A stretch of 44,290 bases of DNA from positions 1 through 44,290 of IMG/VR virus record IMGVR_UViG_3300036846_000518. One strand, given 5' to 3'. The notes under the pieces are model-generated. The model was not told where the DNA came from and did no database searches. It saw only the letters and a list, made by a program, of their open reading frames with translations. The DNA comes from a virus. This document shows, in pieces, positions 33,760-41,419 of this stretch (within the stretch, counting starts at the first letter, position 1; the number at the start of each line of letters is the position of its first letter). Made by a program: the position numbers and the translations under genes.

Positions 33760-33935
33760 CCATGCCGGGACGACTCGCCACCGCTCAAGCCCTCATAGCC
33801 GCCGCCGCAGTTCACCGTGAAGCAATCCGAGAAGAAAGGCAGCGAGCAACGCAAGCCGCGCTACTGGAGGCCACCCAAGGGCGCGACCAAGACAGAGTAG
33901 AGCTACCCCCACTAGACCGGAGAGCAGAATCTTAA
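33756..33935 (+). CDS. Small helical Ala/Arg-rich protein
   Basis: This 59-residue protein (MTMPGRLATAQALIAAAAVHR) is Ala-, Arg- and Glu-rich and helical. The ATG at 33756 overlaps the preceding stop, with GAAGGAG upstream. The start of the following gene overlaps its last base (TAATG). No family is recognised. Confidence 0.5.
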   Translation: MTMPGRLATAQALIAAAAVHREAIREERQRATQAALLEATQGRDQDRVELPPLDRRAES

Positions 33936-34213
33936 TGGCCATGCGAAGCATGATGACTTTTCTTAACCTCATCGTGGACAACGAAATTACCACGAGAGAA
34001 CAAGCCGCCGCGCTAGTTGAGCAAGAGGCCCAAGTGATGGCGGAGTTTTACCAGATCACCCAAGAGGAGGCCAAAGAGAAGCTGTTAGCAAACATTCAGG
34101 AAGTAACCCGGTATCTCTCGCACAAAAAAGCCGCCGACGTGAGAGAGCTATTCGGCATCGAACATCCCCCGCAACCAAAAGGAGACTATGACGACACCCC
34201 CGGCAAAATTTAA
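33935..34213 (+). CDS. Small helical hypothetical protein
   Basis: This 92-residue protein is helical and acidic (TTREQAAALVEQEAQVMAEF). It starts at the ATG at 33935, overlapping the preceding stop. It overlaps the C2H2 gene by 26 bases. No named family is recognised. Confidence 0.55.
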   Translation: MAMRSMMTFLNLIVDNEITTREQAAALVEQEAQVMAEFYQITQEEAKEKLLANIQEVTRYLSHKKAADVRELFGIEHPPQPKGDYDDTPGKI

Positions 34214-34631
34214 GTGTACCCAACCCAATTGCGACAAGGAATATAAAGACAGAGCGCATCTTGGCATTCATCTCCGCGCCGCGCATGGCATCGCGGGTAA
34301 ATCGCTCAACGCCGTGAAGTCACGAAACAAACGAGAACTCGCCGCCGCCGCTATCCCCGCCGACCAAGCCAAAGCGAAACGGAAGTACAACAAAAGGAGT
34401 ACATCACTTGCGACTACCCGCCATGAAACCAACGGACAAGCCCACCACACCACCATCAACGGCCAAGCCCACCAAATTACATCTCGTCGTTTCACCACCG
34501 AAGCGGCCCTCGCCGTTGCCTATGTCCGATACCAAGAACTATGCTCGCGCACAGCGTTTGAATATGACCTACCTCCGCGCACTTTTGCCGCCCAACTTCG
34601 AGACGTCATTGCAGCCGAGACGCTACGGTAG
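34188..34631 (+). CDS. C2H2 zinc-finger protein
   Basis: This 147-residue protein has an N-terminal classical C2H2 finger: C10 and C15, then H28 and H33 (a C-x4-C-x12-H-x4-H spacing), in the block FKCTQPNCDKEYKDRAHLGI then HLRAAH. The remainder is Lys/Arg/Thr-rich and less structured. C2H2 fingers are unusual in phages, where Ros/MucR-type variants are known; the role, probably DNA or RNA binding, is inferred. The ATG at 34188 follows AAAGGAG. The last 224 bases overlap the next gene in another frame. Confidence 0.7.
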   Translation: MTTPPAKFKCTQPNCDKEYKDRAHLGIHLRAAHGIAGKSLNAVKSRNKRELAAAAIPADQAKAKRKYNKRSTSLATTRHETNGQAHHTTINGQAHQITSRRFTTEAALAVAYVRYQELCSRTAFEYDLPPRTFAAQLRDVIAAETLR

Positions 34632-34752
34632 GCGCTTGGGATATCCGATTGTGTGTGAAGATTGCGGAGAGAAGCCGCCCTACTTCATCCCGCAGTGGAA
34701 CCGCTGGCGATGGATGGCTTTTCACGAGCGAATATGCGGGAAGGCAAAATGA
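34408..34752 (+). CDS. Zinc-binding protein with TTG start, overlapping the C2H2 gene
   Basis: The 114-residue protein starts at a TTG at 34408, eight bases after an AAAGGAG site, whereas no in-frame ATG (34423, 34522, 34564) has one. So the gene overlaps the C2H2 gene out of phase by 224 bases. The first 30 residues are Pro/Thr/Lys-rich. The C-terminus holds CEDCG and a His and Cys (HERICGK), a possible zinc site. The role is unknown. Confidence 0.55.
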   Translation: MRLPAMKPTDKPTTPPSTAKPTKLHLVVSPPKRPSPLPMSDTKNYARAQRLNMTYLRALLPPNFETSLQPRRYGRRLGYPIVCEDCGEKPPYFIPQWNRWRWMAFHERICGKAK

Positions 34753-35048
34753 GCGGCCCCGGCGAGGGAGAGGTAGCGCAACTCTCCCTTGCCGGTAGAC
34801 CCGGACAGTGGAGAGTCTGTAAGATGATGACCCGAGACGAACATATTGAAGAGTGCAAAAAACGCGCACTCTTTAACCTAGACCGTGGAGACTCACGCGA
34901 AGCCTTTACGTCAATGTTGATCGATGTACCCAAGCATCCGGACTGTACCGAACACCCCGGCCTAACAATGGGAGTGGGGTTTATGATGCTCCCCGGATGG
35001 ATTGATAACCCGGTTGAAGTACGCCGCTGGATTGTAGGGTTTCGATGA
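34749..35048 (+). CDS. Conserved phage hypothetical protein
   Basis: The 99-residue product starts at the ATG at 34749, overlapping the previous stop (ATGA). The phrase RDEHIEECKKRALFNLDRGD followed by a helix ending in RRWIVGF resembles a conserved domain of many phages (RDEHxxWCKxRALExVDxGD pattern). The role is unknown. It lies in the cluster of zinc-binding proteins. Confidence 0.6.
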   Translation: MSGPGEGEVAQLSLAGRPGQWRVCKMMTRDEHIEECKKRALFNLDRGDSREAFTSMLIDVPKHPDCTEHPGLTMGVGFMMLPGWIDNPVEVRRWIVGFR

Positions 35049-35299
35049 TGGACACCACCGACATAGCCGCCGCCGCGCTCAAGCCCGATGGTATCGGGGT
35101 GTGCAGTTGCAGCCGTCACACCGACAAACGCAAGCCCATCCAACGTTGCCCCAAGTGCCACGGCACCGGAAAACTAACCGCTTGTCTCGATTGCGAGGGA
35201 AGCGGTTGGAGGCCAGCAACCAACAGCTTTTGTCCGAAGTGCCAAGGCAAAGGCTACATCCCGCCGCCGCAACTGGAAATGAAACTTAAGCGAGCCTGA
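35045..35299 (+). CDS. DnaJ-like zinc-finger protein (no J domain)
   Basis: This 84-residue protein contains three CxxCxGxG-type repeats: CPKCHGTG (35-42), CLDCEGSG (47-54) and CPKCQGKG (63-70). These are the metal-binding motifs of the DnaJ central domain, but no J domain is present. Such stand-alone zinc domains occur in several phages. The ATG at 35045 overlaps the preceding stop. It might be a chaperone-like accessory or a nucleic acid binder, but that is inferred. Confidence 0.75.
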   Translation: MMDTTDIAAAALKPDGIGVCSCSRHTDKRKPIQRCPKCHGTGKLTACLDCEGSGWRPATNSFCPKCQGKGYIPPPQLEMKLKRA

Positions 35300-35368
35300 G
35301 ACCGACTCGCCACCCAAACGGCCCTAATCGCCCCCCACCCAAAACGATGTTCCAAGGGGAGGCGGTTT

Positions 35369-38185
35369 ATGTGGTCGAGCCTCAGCAAAAAGCAACAGCT
35401 TCTTATCGGCCTCATCGTTCTCATCGTGGCGGCAGTTGTGGTTAAAGTTTCCTTGTTCTCGACGCCGAGGACTCCGGTCACATGGTATGTTCGCGCCGAT
35501 GGTGGGACGCGCCATTCCTCCCTGATGACCAGCGGCCAGTGTGACGGACAAGCCGACGTTGCCTACCCCGGCAGCGGAGTGAATCAGCACTGCGCCTTTA
35601 ACGACTTCCGTTATCTGTGGGACGACGACAGCGGACTTATCGGCGCAGGTTCGTGGATCATCACAGGCGGAGATACCGTGATCGTGAGAGGTTGCCACGC
35701 GCTACCGACGCAACAGAACCCATCGAACCCCGCGTGCCGTCTGGGATGGGACATCAATTCAGGCGGAGGCGCGTCGAACAACTGGTGTAACAGTGTTGGC
35801 TCCTACACCTGTTACAACCCGCCCATCCCTTCCGGCACCGCCAGCGCCCACACCAAAATATATGGCGGATGCGTCGGAGCCGGAACCTGCAACTCCGGCA
35901 ACGTCACCAACCGAGGCAACCTCACCCAACTTTTCAGCGGGTTTAGCTTGCAGTTCGCGCTCAATTTCGCCAGTACCAGCTACGTCGATTTTGAAGGGTT
36001 TGAATTGACCACCCACAACGGAGCCTGTAGTCACCACGGCGCACCGCCCTATCCAAGAGGATGCAGCACCAGCCCCCCCCTGGACGACTACGGCGACAAC
36101 GGAATTTTGACCAACAACGCCACGTCGAACGTCACGTTTCAAGACGTGTACATAGACGGGTTTGAGTCAAACGGTCTTTTCGGTCCCATCGGAGGCCCGA
36201 TCACCATGACCCGCGTCAACGTCAGTTTTAATATGCAAAGCGGATGGCAGTTTGATGATGGAGTCAGCACCGCGAACGGAGCGGGTAGTTCGGTGAACGC
36301 AAGCTACGTCACCATGAACGGCAACGGATGTAAACAGCAGTACCCCATCCCCAATCCCATGTTCCCCGCGCTGGCTTGTTGGGACTCCAACAGCGGAGGA
36401 TTCGGAGACGCATGGAGCGGACAAAATACCGAGATTGATTCCTTCGTCTGCGATCATTGCGTCATGCTCTACAACACCAAGGACGCGTTTATCGGCCCCC
36501 ACACTCAAGTCAACCTCTTGACCATCACGAACAGCTACAGCGCCGGGAACATGGGCGCACAGATGAAGTTTGGCGAGACCACCAGCGGGACCATTGTTTT
36601 TCAGAACAACATTCTGATAATGAACCCGTACCGCATGACCGAAATTCTGCCTGGAGCCGCGCAGAACTTTAACCAATCCACCGGATTAGGAGGCTCCTAC
36701 CTCACCAACTACGGACGCGCCGGAGGCGATGGCATGGCCTTCCTGATCCGCGCTGGCTCCATCAACAGCTTCTACGGCAACACGATCATCGCCGCCAACC
36801 CCACCATCATGGACATCAACTGTGGCTACGTCGATGCCGGAGGCGTGCACGAAGAGACCAACTGTGGCTCCGCCGTCATGGACTGGAAGAACAATCATTT
36901 TCTTGGCTACACCGACCCGATAGTTGGCAGTCAACCGGGCATGTGGTTTTTCGACCCCGGAGCCGGAGGATCAATCCCGCTCTCGTCGAGCTATAACAAT
37001 TACTACGGTGTACGCAACTACGCCCCCGACGCGTGCGGGACCAATCACATCACTTGCAACGACCCGCAACTAGTTTCGCAACCCGTTCAGCCGTGGCCGG
37101 GAACCGAGACCGCGTTGGACGTGTACAACGCGTTCGCCACCGGCAACAGCCTCTACCCCAAAACCACCAGCCCCCTACTTGGCGCAGGTATCGCCATCCT
37201 CACCAGACAGCGCTCTTTGTGGAACCGGATCACTGGCAAAGCCGCAACCGGCAAAGCCATGACCGACGACTATTACGGCACCGCCCGACCCAACCCGCCA
37301 GCCATGGGCGCGGTTGAGTTGAGCGGAGCCGCGCCGCCGCCCACGCTGACCTCTGTTACCGTTTCCCCCAACCCCGGAAGCGTCATGGTATCGGCCACCC
37401 TGCCCATGACCTGTACCGCGCACTATTCCGACACGTCAACGGGAACATGCGCCACCCCCACATGGACCGATACCCACGCGCACTCCACCATCAACTCATC
37501 GGGTGTAGTCACCGGCACCAGCGCCGGAAGCGACACCATTACCGCGACCGTAGGCACCACCAGCGGCACCGCCACGGTTAACGTCACCGCCGCGCCGCCG
37601 CCCACGCTGGCTTCCATGGTCGTCACCCCCAACCCCGGCACCGTGGCCGTCACCGCCGCCCTGCCGATGACTTGCACCGCGCACTATTCCGACTCGTCAA
37701 GCGGAGTATGCGCCACCCCCACATGGACCGATACCAACGTGCACTCCACCATCAACTCATCGGGTGTTGTGACAGGCACCAGCGCCGGGAGTGACACCAT
37801 CACCGCCATGATTGCCGCCATTAGCGGCACCGCCACCGTCACCGTCACCGGAGGCAGCAGCGGAGGCGGAGGCCAACCGATAGTTGTTGGAGGCGTACAG
37901 ATCACGCCAGCGACCAACGTTACTATCACCGATCCGCGAGTCGTTAACGGACACGTTTCGTTTACCCTCACCACCACCACCGCCACCACCGACCTAGCCA
38001 CGGTCTTATTCAAAAACGCGAAATTGAAGTATCTAAGTTGTGGAGTCGTCCCCAACGGAGAAGCAACCGTGCATTCCCTAGCTTGGGCAGCAACGGCCAC
38101 TTATAACGCCCTTGCGATCACCAGCCGGAACGCATTGCAGCCCGGAGAGACGCTTAATATCCACGTGGATTGCTGGACAGCGTAA
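35369..38185 (+). CDS. Membrane-anchored beta-helix and Ig-like domain protein
   Basis: This 938-residue protein starts with an N-terminal hydrophobic segment (about residues 9-30), a membrane anchor or uncleaved signal. The middle 600 residues have the Gly/Asn/Ser-rich look of a right-handed parallel beta-helix (for example GDTVIVRGCHA, NVTFQDVYIDGF). They are followed by two tandem BIG2-like Ig domains (about 660-740 and 742-828) with nearly identical DNA, then a final beta-rich domain. Function is uncertain: a host-derived surface protein, a polysaccharide-binding or -degrading protein, or an exclusion factor. SD AGGGGAGG precedes the ATG. Confidence 0.6.
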   Translation: MWSSLSKKQQLLIGLIVLIVAAVVVKVSLFSTPRTPVTWYVRADGGTRHSSLMTSGQCDGQADVAYPGSGVNQHCAFNDFRYLWDDDSGLIGAGSWIITGGDTVIVRGCHALPTQQNPSNPACRLGWDINSGGGASNNWCNSVGSYTCYNPPIPSGTASAHTKIYGGCVGAGTCNSGNVTNRGNLTQLFSGFSLQFALNFASTSYVDFEGFELTTHNGACSHHGAPPYPRGCSTSPPLDDYGDNGILTNNATSNVTFQDVYIDGFESNGLFGPIGGPITMTRVNVSFNMQSGWQFDDGVSTANGAGSSVNASYVTMNGNGCKQQYPIPNPMFPALACWDSNSGGFGDAWSGQNTEIDSFVCDHCVMLYNTKDAFIGPHTQVNLLTITNSYSAGNMGAQMKFGETTSGTIVFQNNILIMNPYRMTEILPGAAQNFNQSTGLGGSYLTNYGRAGGDGMAFLIRAGSINSFYGNTIIAANPTIMDINCGYVDAGGVHEETNCGSAVMDWKNNHFLGYTDPIVGSQPGMWFFDPGAGGSIPLSSSYNNYYGVRNYAPDACGTNHITCNDPQLVSQPVQPWPGTETALDVYNAFATGNSLYPKTTSPLLGAGIAILTRQRSLWNRITGKAATGKAMTDDYYGTARPNPPAMGAVELSGAAPPPTLTSVTVSPNPGSVMVSATLPMTCTAHYSDTSTGTCATPTWTDTHAHSTINSSGVVTGTSAGSDTITATVGTTSGTATVNVTAAPPPTLASMVVTPNPGTVAVTAALPMTCTAHYSDSSSGVCATPTWTDTNVHSTINSSGVVTGTSAGSDTITAMIAAISGTATVTVTGGSSGGGGQPIVVGGVQITPATNVTITDPRVVNGHVSFTLTTTTATTDLATVLFKNAKLKYLSCGVVPNGEATVHSLAWAATATYNALAITSRNALQPGETLNIHVDCWTA
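37345..37850 (+). repeat. Tandem Ig-domain DNA repeat (period about 261 bp)
   Basis: Two stretches about 261 bp (87 codons) apart share near-identical sequence, for instance a run near 37415 and 37676 and another around 37480 and 37741, both coding for BIG2-like domains. This suggests recent duplication within the gene, or concerted evolution. It could also recombine and change domain number. Confidence 0.7.
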
Positions 38186-38241
38186 AACAACAACAAAAAG
38201 AACATGACCTGCCTTGGGGTTTCGCAAAAGGATAAAGCGTT

Positions 38242-38260
38242 GAGGAGCCGAACGATGGCT
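38242..38260 (+). other. Hairpin near the lipoprotein start
   Basis: GGAGCC pairs with GGCTCC around GAACGAT. The hairpin overlaps a possible Shine-Dalgarno site (GAGGAG) for an alternative ATG at 38255. No U-tract follows; a role in start choice is conceivable but unproven. Confidence 0.35.
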
Positions 38261-38284
38261 CCCTCCCACAAAGAGGTGAAGACC

Positions 38285-38497
38285 ATGCAGGCTCCTCAGA
38301 TTTCGCGGTTACTACTCGCTTGTCTACTGCTCGCCCTCACCGGATGCCGACACGCCATCATCCTCCAGCTTGGCCGACACCCCACCGTCTACTACATAAT
38401 TGTTGATCCGAATCACCCCTGTAGTAACCTCATTCCACCACCCGGAGACTCAAAGCATGATCGAAACTTGCCCCCATGCCCATGCCCTAAGACCTGA
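38285..38497 (+). CDS. Small lipoprotein (Rz1-like candidate)
   Basis: The 70-residue frame starts at the ATG at 38285 with AGAGGTGA upstream; an in-frame ATG at 38255 with GAGGAG is an alternative. It has a lipoprotein signal: QISRLLLACLLLALTGC, with LTGC as lipobox, so the mature protein would begin with a lipid-bearing Cys. The mature part is short, Pro-rich and His-containing. Size and Pro content resemble Rz1 outer-membrane spanins, but no Rz gene is seen next to it. It overlaps the next gene by 41 bases in another frame. Confidence 0.65.
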   Translation: MQAPQISRLLLACLLLALTGCRHAIILQLGRHPTVYYIIVDPNHPCSNLIPPPGDSKHDRNLPPCPCPKT

Positions 38498-39209
38498 TAT
38501 TGCCGAGCCGCCCCGGTTCATGCAAAAACTCCCGATAGATGCACGCGGATACCCCGTCCCATGGTTTGTACAGTGGGTTAACGGAGAGCCGGAGTTTCGC
38601 GCCATGGATAGACGCAAGTTCTACCGCGCCGTGACCGATCGCCTTTGCTGGACTTGCGGCACCCCGCTTTTTGGAGAGGAAGTATTCGTCATCGGCCCCA
38701 TGTGCGCCGTCAACCGCATTAGCTCCGAGCCGCCGAGTCATCGCGAGTGCGCCACCTACGCCGCGAGGAATTGTCCGTTTTTGACCAAGCCGCAGATGAC
38801 CCGCCGCACCGATGAAACGCTGGAAGCCATGAGAACGCCAGCCCCCGGAATTATGATCGAACGGAACCCCGGAGTCACCCTGCTTTGGTACACCCGCCGC
38901 CACCTGCTCCTCACCGTCAAGAATCAACCTGGAGCCGCCGATGGAGTTTTGATTCAGCTTGGCCGACCGTTTAAATGGGAGTGGTATTGCCGAGGCCGAC
39001 ACGCCACCCGCAGACAGGCGATGGAGAGCATGGAGAGCGGAATCCCGATCCTGCGCCAACAGGCCGAGGCCCACGACGGCCCCGAGGGGGTAGCCTTCCT
39101 TGAATACCAGATCACCCAAGCCTATCGACTGCTCCCACCGGAGGCCCGAGGACGCGCCGCCGCCGACCCGATGACCCTAACCACCCCCCCAGACGCAGCA
39201 AAGCCTTGA
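38457..39209 (+). CDS. Conserved phage protein with CWTCG zinc motif
   Basis: The 250-residue protein starts at the ATG at 38457, with GGAG upstream, inside the end of the lipoprotein gene in another frame. The block RLCWTCGTPL (a CWxCG pair) then IGPMCAVNRISSEPPSHREC and CATYAARNCPFL resembles a conserved phage and actinobacterial hypothetical family in which a zinc-like site precedes a His/Cys motif. Its function is unknown. It is the last rightward gene and ends at the terminator of 39201. Confidence 0.6.
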   Translation: MIETCPHAHALRPDIAEPPRFMQKLPIDARGYPVPWFVQWVNGEPEFRAMDRRKFYRAVTDRLCWTCGTPLFGEEVFVIGPMCAVNRISSEPPSHRECATYAARNCPFLTKPQMTRRTDETLEAMRTPAPGIMIERNPGVTLLWYTRRHLLLTVKNQPGAADGVLIQLGRPFKWEWYCRGRHATRRQAMESMESGIPILRQQAEAHDGPEGVAFLEYQITQAYRLLPPEARGRAAADPMTLTTPPDAAKP

Positions 39210-39232
39210 GGCCACGCCCCAAGGCTTTTTTG
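39201..39232 (+). terminator. Intrinsic terminator at end of rightward block
   Basis: AAGCCTTG (39201-39208), overlapping the last codons and stop of the preceding gene, pairs with CAAGGCTT (39220-39227), followed by a run of T residues. This is a rho-independent terminator on the + strand between convergent gene blocks. Confidence 0.8.
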
Positions 39233-39258
39233 CACCCGTTTAGCGGATGGTTGGCGAG

Positions 39259-39714
39259 TCAATAACGCCGATCACCCGGAGCGTAATCGTTAAGCGCATT
39301 GGCAACCCGCTTTGCCATGTTCGCGGAGCGACACTGGCAGATACGTTCATCCCCCCGGATCACGTTGCAGCCCTTCGCCATGAACAACGGAAGCCGACGC
39401 GGAGGCGGAGGAATGTACCCGCCCGCCCGCATCGCATCGCTGATGGTTTGCCCGGAGGCCAGTAGTTCGGTACGGCTGAAGATATGAAAGCCATCCCCAA
39501 ATCTGACAATCGCCGCCCCGTGCACTTCCGCATCGCGTAAGATGTCCATCGCAAAACGGTAATCCATCGTCCGCATCTGCTCCTCGAAACGCCGCTCCCG
39601 CACTTCGCGGAGCTTCCCATCCCGGCACTGCGGACAGCAGCGGGCCACCGGAGCCCCCGCGTCGTCGTATTCCCAGAAGGAGACCAGCCCGGAACCACAC
39701 AAGCACAGCGCCAT
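39259..39714 (-). CDS. Zinc-binding hypothetical protein
   Basis: The 151-residue protein has Cys near the start (ALCLCGSG) and a CCPQC cluster near residue 27, suggesting a zinc-ribbon. The C-terminal part (RICQCRSANMAKRVANALN) resembles a short motif seen in other small phage proteins. The ATG at 39714 overlaps the previous stop; a GTG at 39717 directly precedes it. It is the last gene of the right leftward block. Confidence 0.55.
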   Translation of the reverse strand: MALCLCGSGLVSFWEYDDAGAPVARCCPQCRDGKLREVRERRFEEQMRTMDYRFAMDILRDAEVHGAAIVRFGDGFHIFSRTELLASGQTISDAMRAGGYIPPPPRRLPLFMAKGCNVIRGDERICQCRSANMAKRVANALNDYAPGDRRY

Positions 39715-39926
39715 CACTCACCCGCCTTAGACGTGAGAATTGCCCGCATCTCTGCGACACTGCAAAGAGCAAAGGCAGCGCGATGCTTCGCCCACATTTT
39801 GGCCCCTTTTTTCTCGTCACTCATGCGGGATACAGCAGCCTCAGAAGGCCGGATGGCAGGATGATGTTTTTTGCGACCCTCCGCAATCACATCCGCCCAG
39901 AGTTCGATAAATTCAGATCGTTTCAT
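39714..39926 (-). CDS. Hypothetical protein
   Basis: This 70-residue protein is helical and charged (EFIELWADVIAEGRKKHH). The ATG at 39926 follows AAAGGGA. Its stop overlaps the start of the next gene. Upstream lies a complete two-hairpin leader (39941-39991). The function is unknown. Confidence 0.55.
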   Translation of the reverse strand: MKRSEFIELWADVIAEGRKKHHPAIRPSEAAVSRMSDEKKGAKMWAKHRAAFALCSVAEMRAILTSKAGE

Positions 39927-39940
39927 GTTGTCCCTTTCGC

Positions 39941-39991
39941 GGTTGAGGGCCGGAGCCCGTTGCGGTTGAGAGCGGGCCCGGAGGCCCGCCC
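39941..39991 (-). repeat. Two-hairpin leader repeat, copy R1
   Basis: On the minus strand the repeat reads GCGGGCC-TCCG-GGCCCGC, then TCTCAACC, a short spacer, GGGC-TCCG-GCCC and TCAACC. Both loops are closed by a C-G pair around UCCG, a UNCG-type tetraloop. It ends about 15 bases upstream of the ATG at 39926. Confidence 0.85.
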
Positions 39992-39998
39992 CGATAAA

Positions 39999-40334
39999 CT
40001 ACGCTATCCGTTCAAGCCTTTGCATGAGTTCAAGCGCATCCGAGAGCCACGGACGATCAGTTGTATCCCCGTTAGTGAATGGCAGGATGCCGAGCAGCAG
40101 CGCCCGCAGCACCGGAGCCACTTCGGAGGCCAGCACCTTTGCCCCGTAGGGCTCCGCCCCGTCACAGCCGTACATGGAAGCGTAGTTTTCCAGATCAGCC
40201 AGCAGCGCCGCCCGCGTGGGATAGTGTTGTCCGACTTGCCGCCCATCCTCAAGAGAAACAATTTGCCACGTCACGGAATCCAGCCGGGTATAGCCGAGTT
40301 CGCGATACTTAGTGCGATAGGTTGAGCTTGCCAT
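39999..40334 (-). CDS. Hypothetical protein
   Basis: The 111-residue protein, from the ATG at 40334 after GAAAGGTGG, contains a segment TWQIVSLEDGRQVGQHYPTR followed by helices, with no recognised family. It lies between leader repeats R1 and R2, so it is probably a single-gene or short transcription unit. Confidence 0.55.
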   Translation of the reverse strand: MASSTYRTKYRELGYTRLDSVTWQIVSLEDGRQVGQHYPTRAALLADLENYASMYGCDGAEPYGAKVLASEVAPVLRALLLGILPFTNGDTTDRPWLSDALELMQRLERIA

Positions 40335-40351
40335 GGAGCCACCTTTCCAAA

Positions 40352-40402
40352 GGTTGAGGGCCGGAGCCCGTCGCGGTTGAGAGCGGGCCCGGAGGCCCGC
40401 CC
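40352..40402 (-). repeat. Two-hairpin leader repeat, copy R2
   Basis: This is a complete copy with both cUCCGg hairpins. Immediately upstream on the minus strand is a GTAGTACAGTTAT word similar to that of R3. It precedes the gene beginning at 40334. Confidence 0.85.
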
Positions 40403-40413
40403 AGATAACTGTA

Positions 40414-41106
40414 CTACAGCAGCCCCCGCACCAGCCGGATAATTGCCGCCGCCGTTTCCTCGCTCACGTCGTTAATTTTCATATCGACAGACGACCGCGA
40501 ACCATGAACGTCGATTGTGCGCTCCCCCTCTCTCCCGTAGAGACTCAAATCACCGCGATCAGGATTGATGGCGACCCGCTCCCCCGTAGTCGCTACCACA
40601 TCCGCCAGCCGTTCGAGGATGCCCATTCGCGCTCCGCGAAAATCCGCCGCCGCCCGCGTCCGTTCGTCCAACTTCGCGACGACCGCATAAAACTCGCCCA
40701 TGAACCGCCGCACAATCTCTTTCCCGAGAACCTCGCCGCCGCGAGACTGCGAAACCGAAATGGAAGGCGAGGAGAGACCGTAAGGCATCCCAAGATTGAG
40801 TTCGGACGGCCCAAAATCGTACCAGCCATGAACGTAGAACTTGCCGGAGTGCCCATAGTTATCGCCATCAATCGCGATGCGATGCCCACGCCCCCCGCAG
40901 CGCAACACCGCCCGACACTCATCTCCTTCAATGCCGCTGTTGGGTTCGAGGGCCCACTTAGCCCACGTGCCATCCGCTATTGATGCTTGGTTAAGGATGC
41001 CCGCCACCGTTCGCGCCGCCGCCAGTGTCGCCAGATGCCGCGCCCTTTTTTCGCGCTGTTCCCGTTCGCGTTGCTGTTCCCACGTTTCGTTTGACTTGGT
41101 TTGCAT
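40414..41106 (-). CDS. Hypothetical protein
   Basis: The 230-residue product starts at the ATG at 41106 (AAAGGAT upstream) with a strongly charged helix (EQQREREQREKRARHLATLA). A beta-rich middle follows (RCGGRGHRIAIDGDNYGHS) and a C-terminus with DVHGSRSSVDMKINDVSE. I do not recognise the family. It lies between leader repeats R2 and R3. Confidence 0.55.
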   Translation of the reverse strand: MQTKSNETWEQQREREQREKRARHLATLAAARTVAGILNQASIADGTWAKWALEPNSGIEGDECRAVLRCGGRGHRIAIDGDNYGHSGKFYVHGWYDFGPSELNLGMPYGLSSPSISVSQSRGGEVLGKEIVRRFMGEFYAVVAKLDERTRAAADFRGARMGILERLADVVATTGERVAINPDRGDLSLYGREGERTIDVHGSRSSVDMKINDVSEETAAAIIRLVRGLL

Positions 41107-41123
41107 TGGAATGATCCTTTCGA

Positions 41124-41174
41124 GGTTGAGGGCCGGAGCCCGTTGCGGTTGAGAGCGGGCCCGGAGGCCCGCCC
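41124..41174 (-). repeat. Two-hairpin leader repeat, copy R3
   Basis: This is a complete copy with both cUCCGg hairpins and the CTCAACC tracts. Upstream on the minus strand is TATAGTTAT, a possible -10. It serves the gene starting at 41106. Confidence 0.85.
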
Positions 41175-41184
41175 AATAACTATA

Positions 41185-41346
41185 CTACCAGAACAACCTT
41201 TGTAGCGAATAAGTAATATCAATCGCCGCATCCACCCCGCGAAGCTGTTCAAGGGTTAGAGAGCGATCACAGCAAGCCACACCGTTAAGGTAGCAGCGCA
41301 CCCGCCATATCTTTTCAATCGCACCGAAATCAGTTCTGGGAACCAT
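41185..41346 (-). CDS. Small hypothetical protein
   Basis: The 53-residue protein (MVPRTDFGAIEKIWRVRCYL) starts at the ATG at 41346, with AAAGGAT just upstream. It ends with a helical segment (LTLEQLRGVDAAIDITYSLQRLFW). It lies between R3 and R4. The function is unknown. Confidence 0.5.
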   Translation of the reverse strand: MVPRTDFGAIEKIWRVRCYLNGVACCDRSLTLEQLRGVDAAIDITYSLQRLFW

Positions 41347-41364
41347 GGGGGAGAATCCTTTCAC

Positions 41365-41417
41365 GGTTGAGGGCCGGAGCCCGGTAGAAGGTTGAGAGCG
41401 GGCCCGGAGGCCCGCCC
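41365..41417 (-). repeat. Two-hairpin leader repeat, copy R4
   Basis: This is a complete copy with a slightly longer spacer between hairpins. It precedes the 53-aa gene starting at 41346 with AAAGGAT between repeat and ATG. Confidence 0.85.
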
Positions 41418-41419
41418 GC

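Noticed and set aside
39941-41174. CAACCGC in the leader pairing with the 16S rRNA 3' region GCGGUUG
   Set aside because: Complementarity exists in three copies, but the segment lies upstream of the AAAGGA site, so both pairings cannot be collinear; only five bases are kept in other copies.
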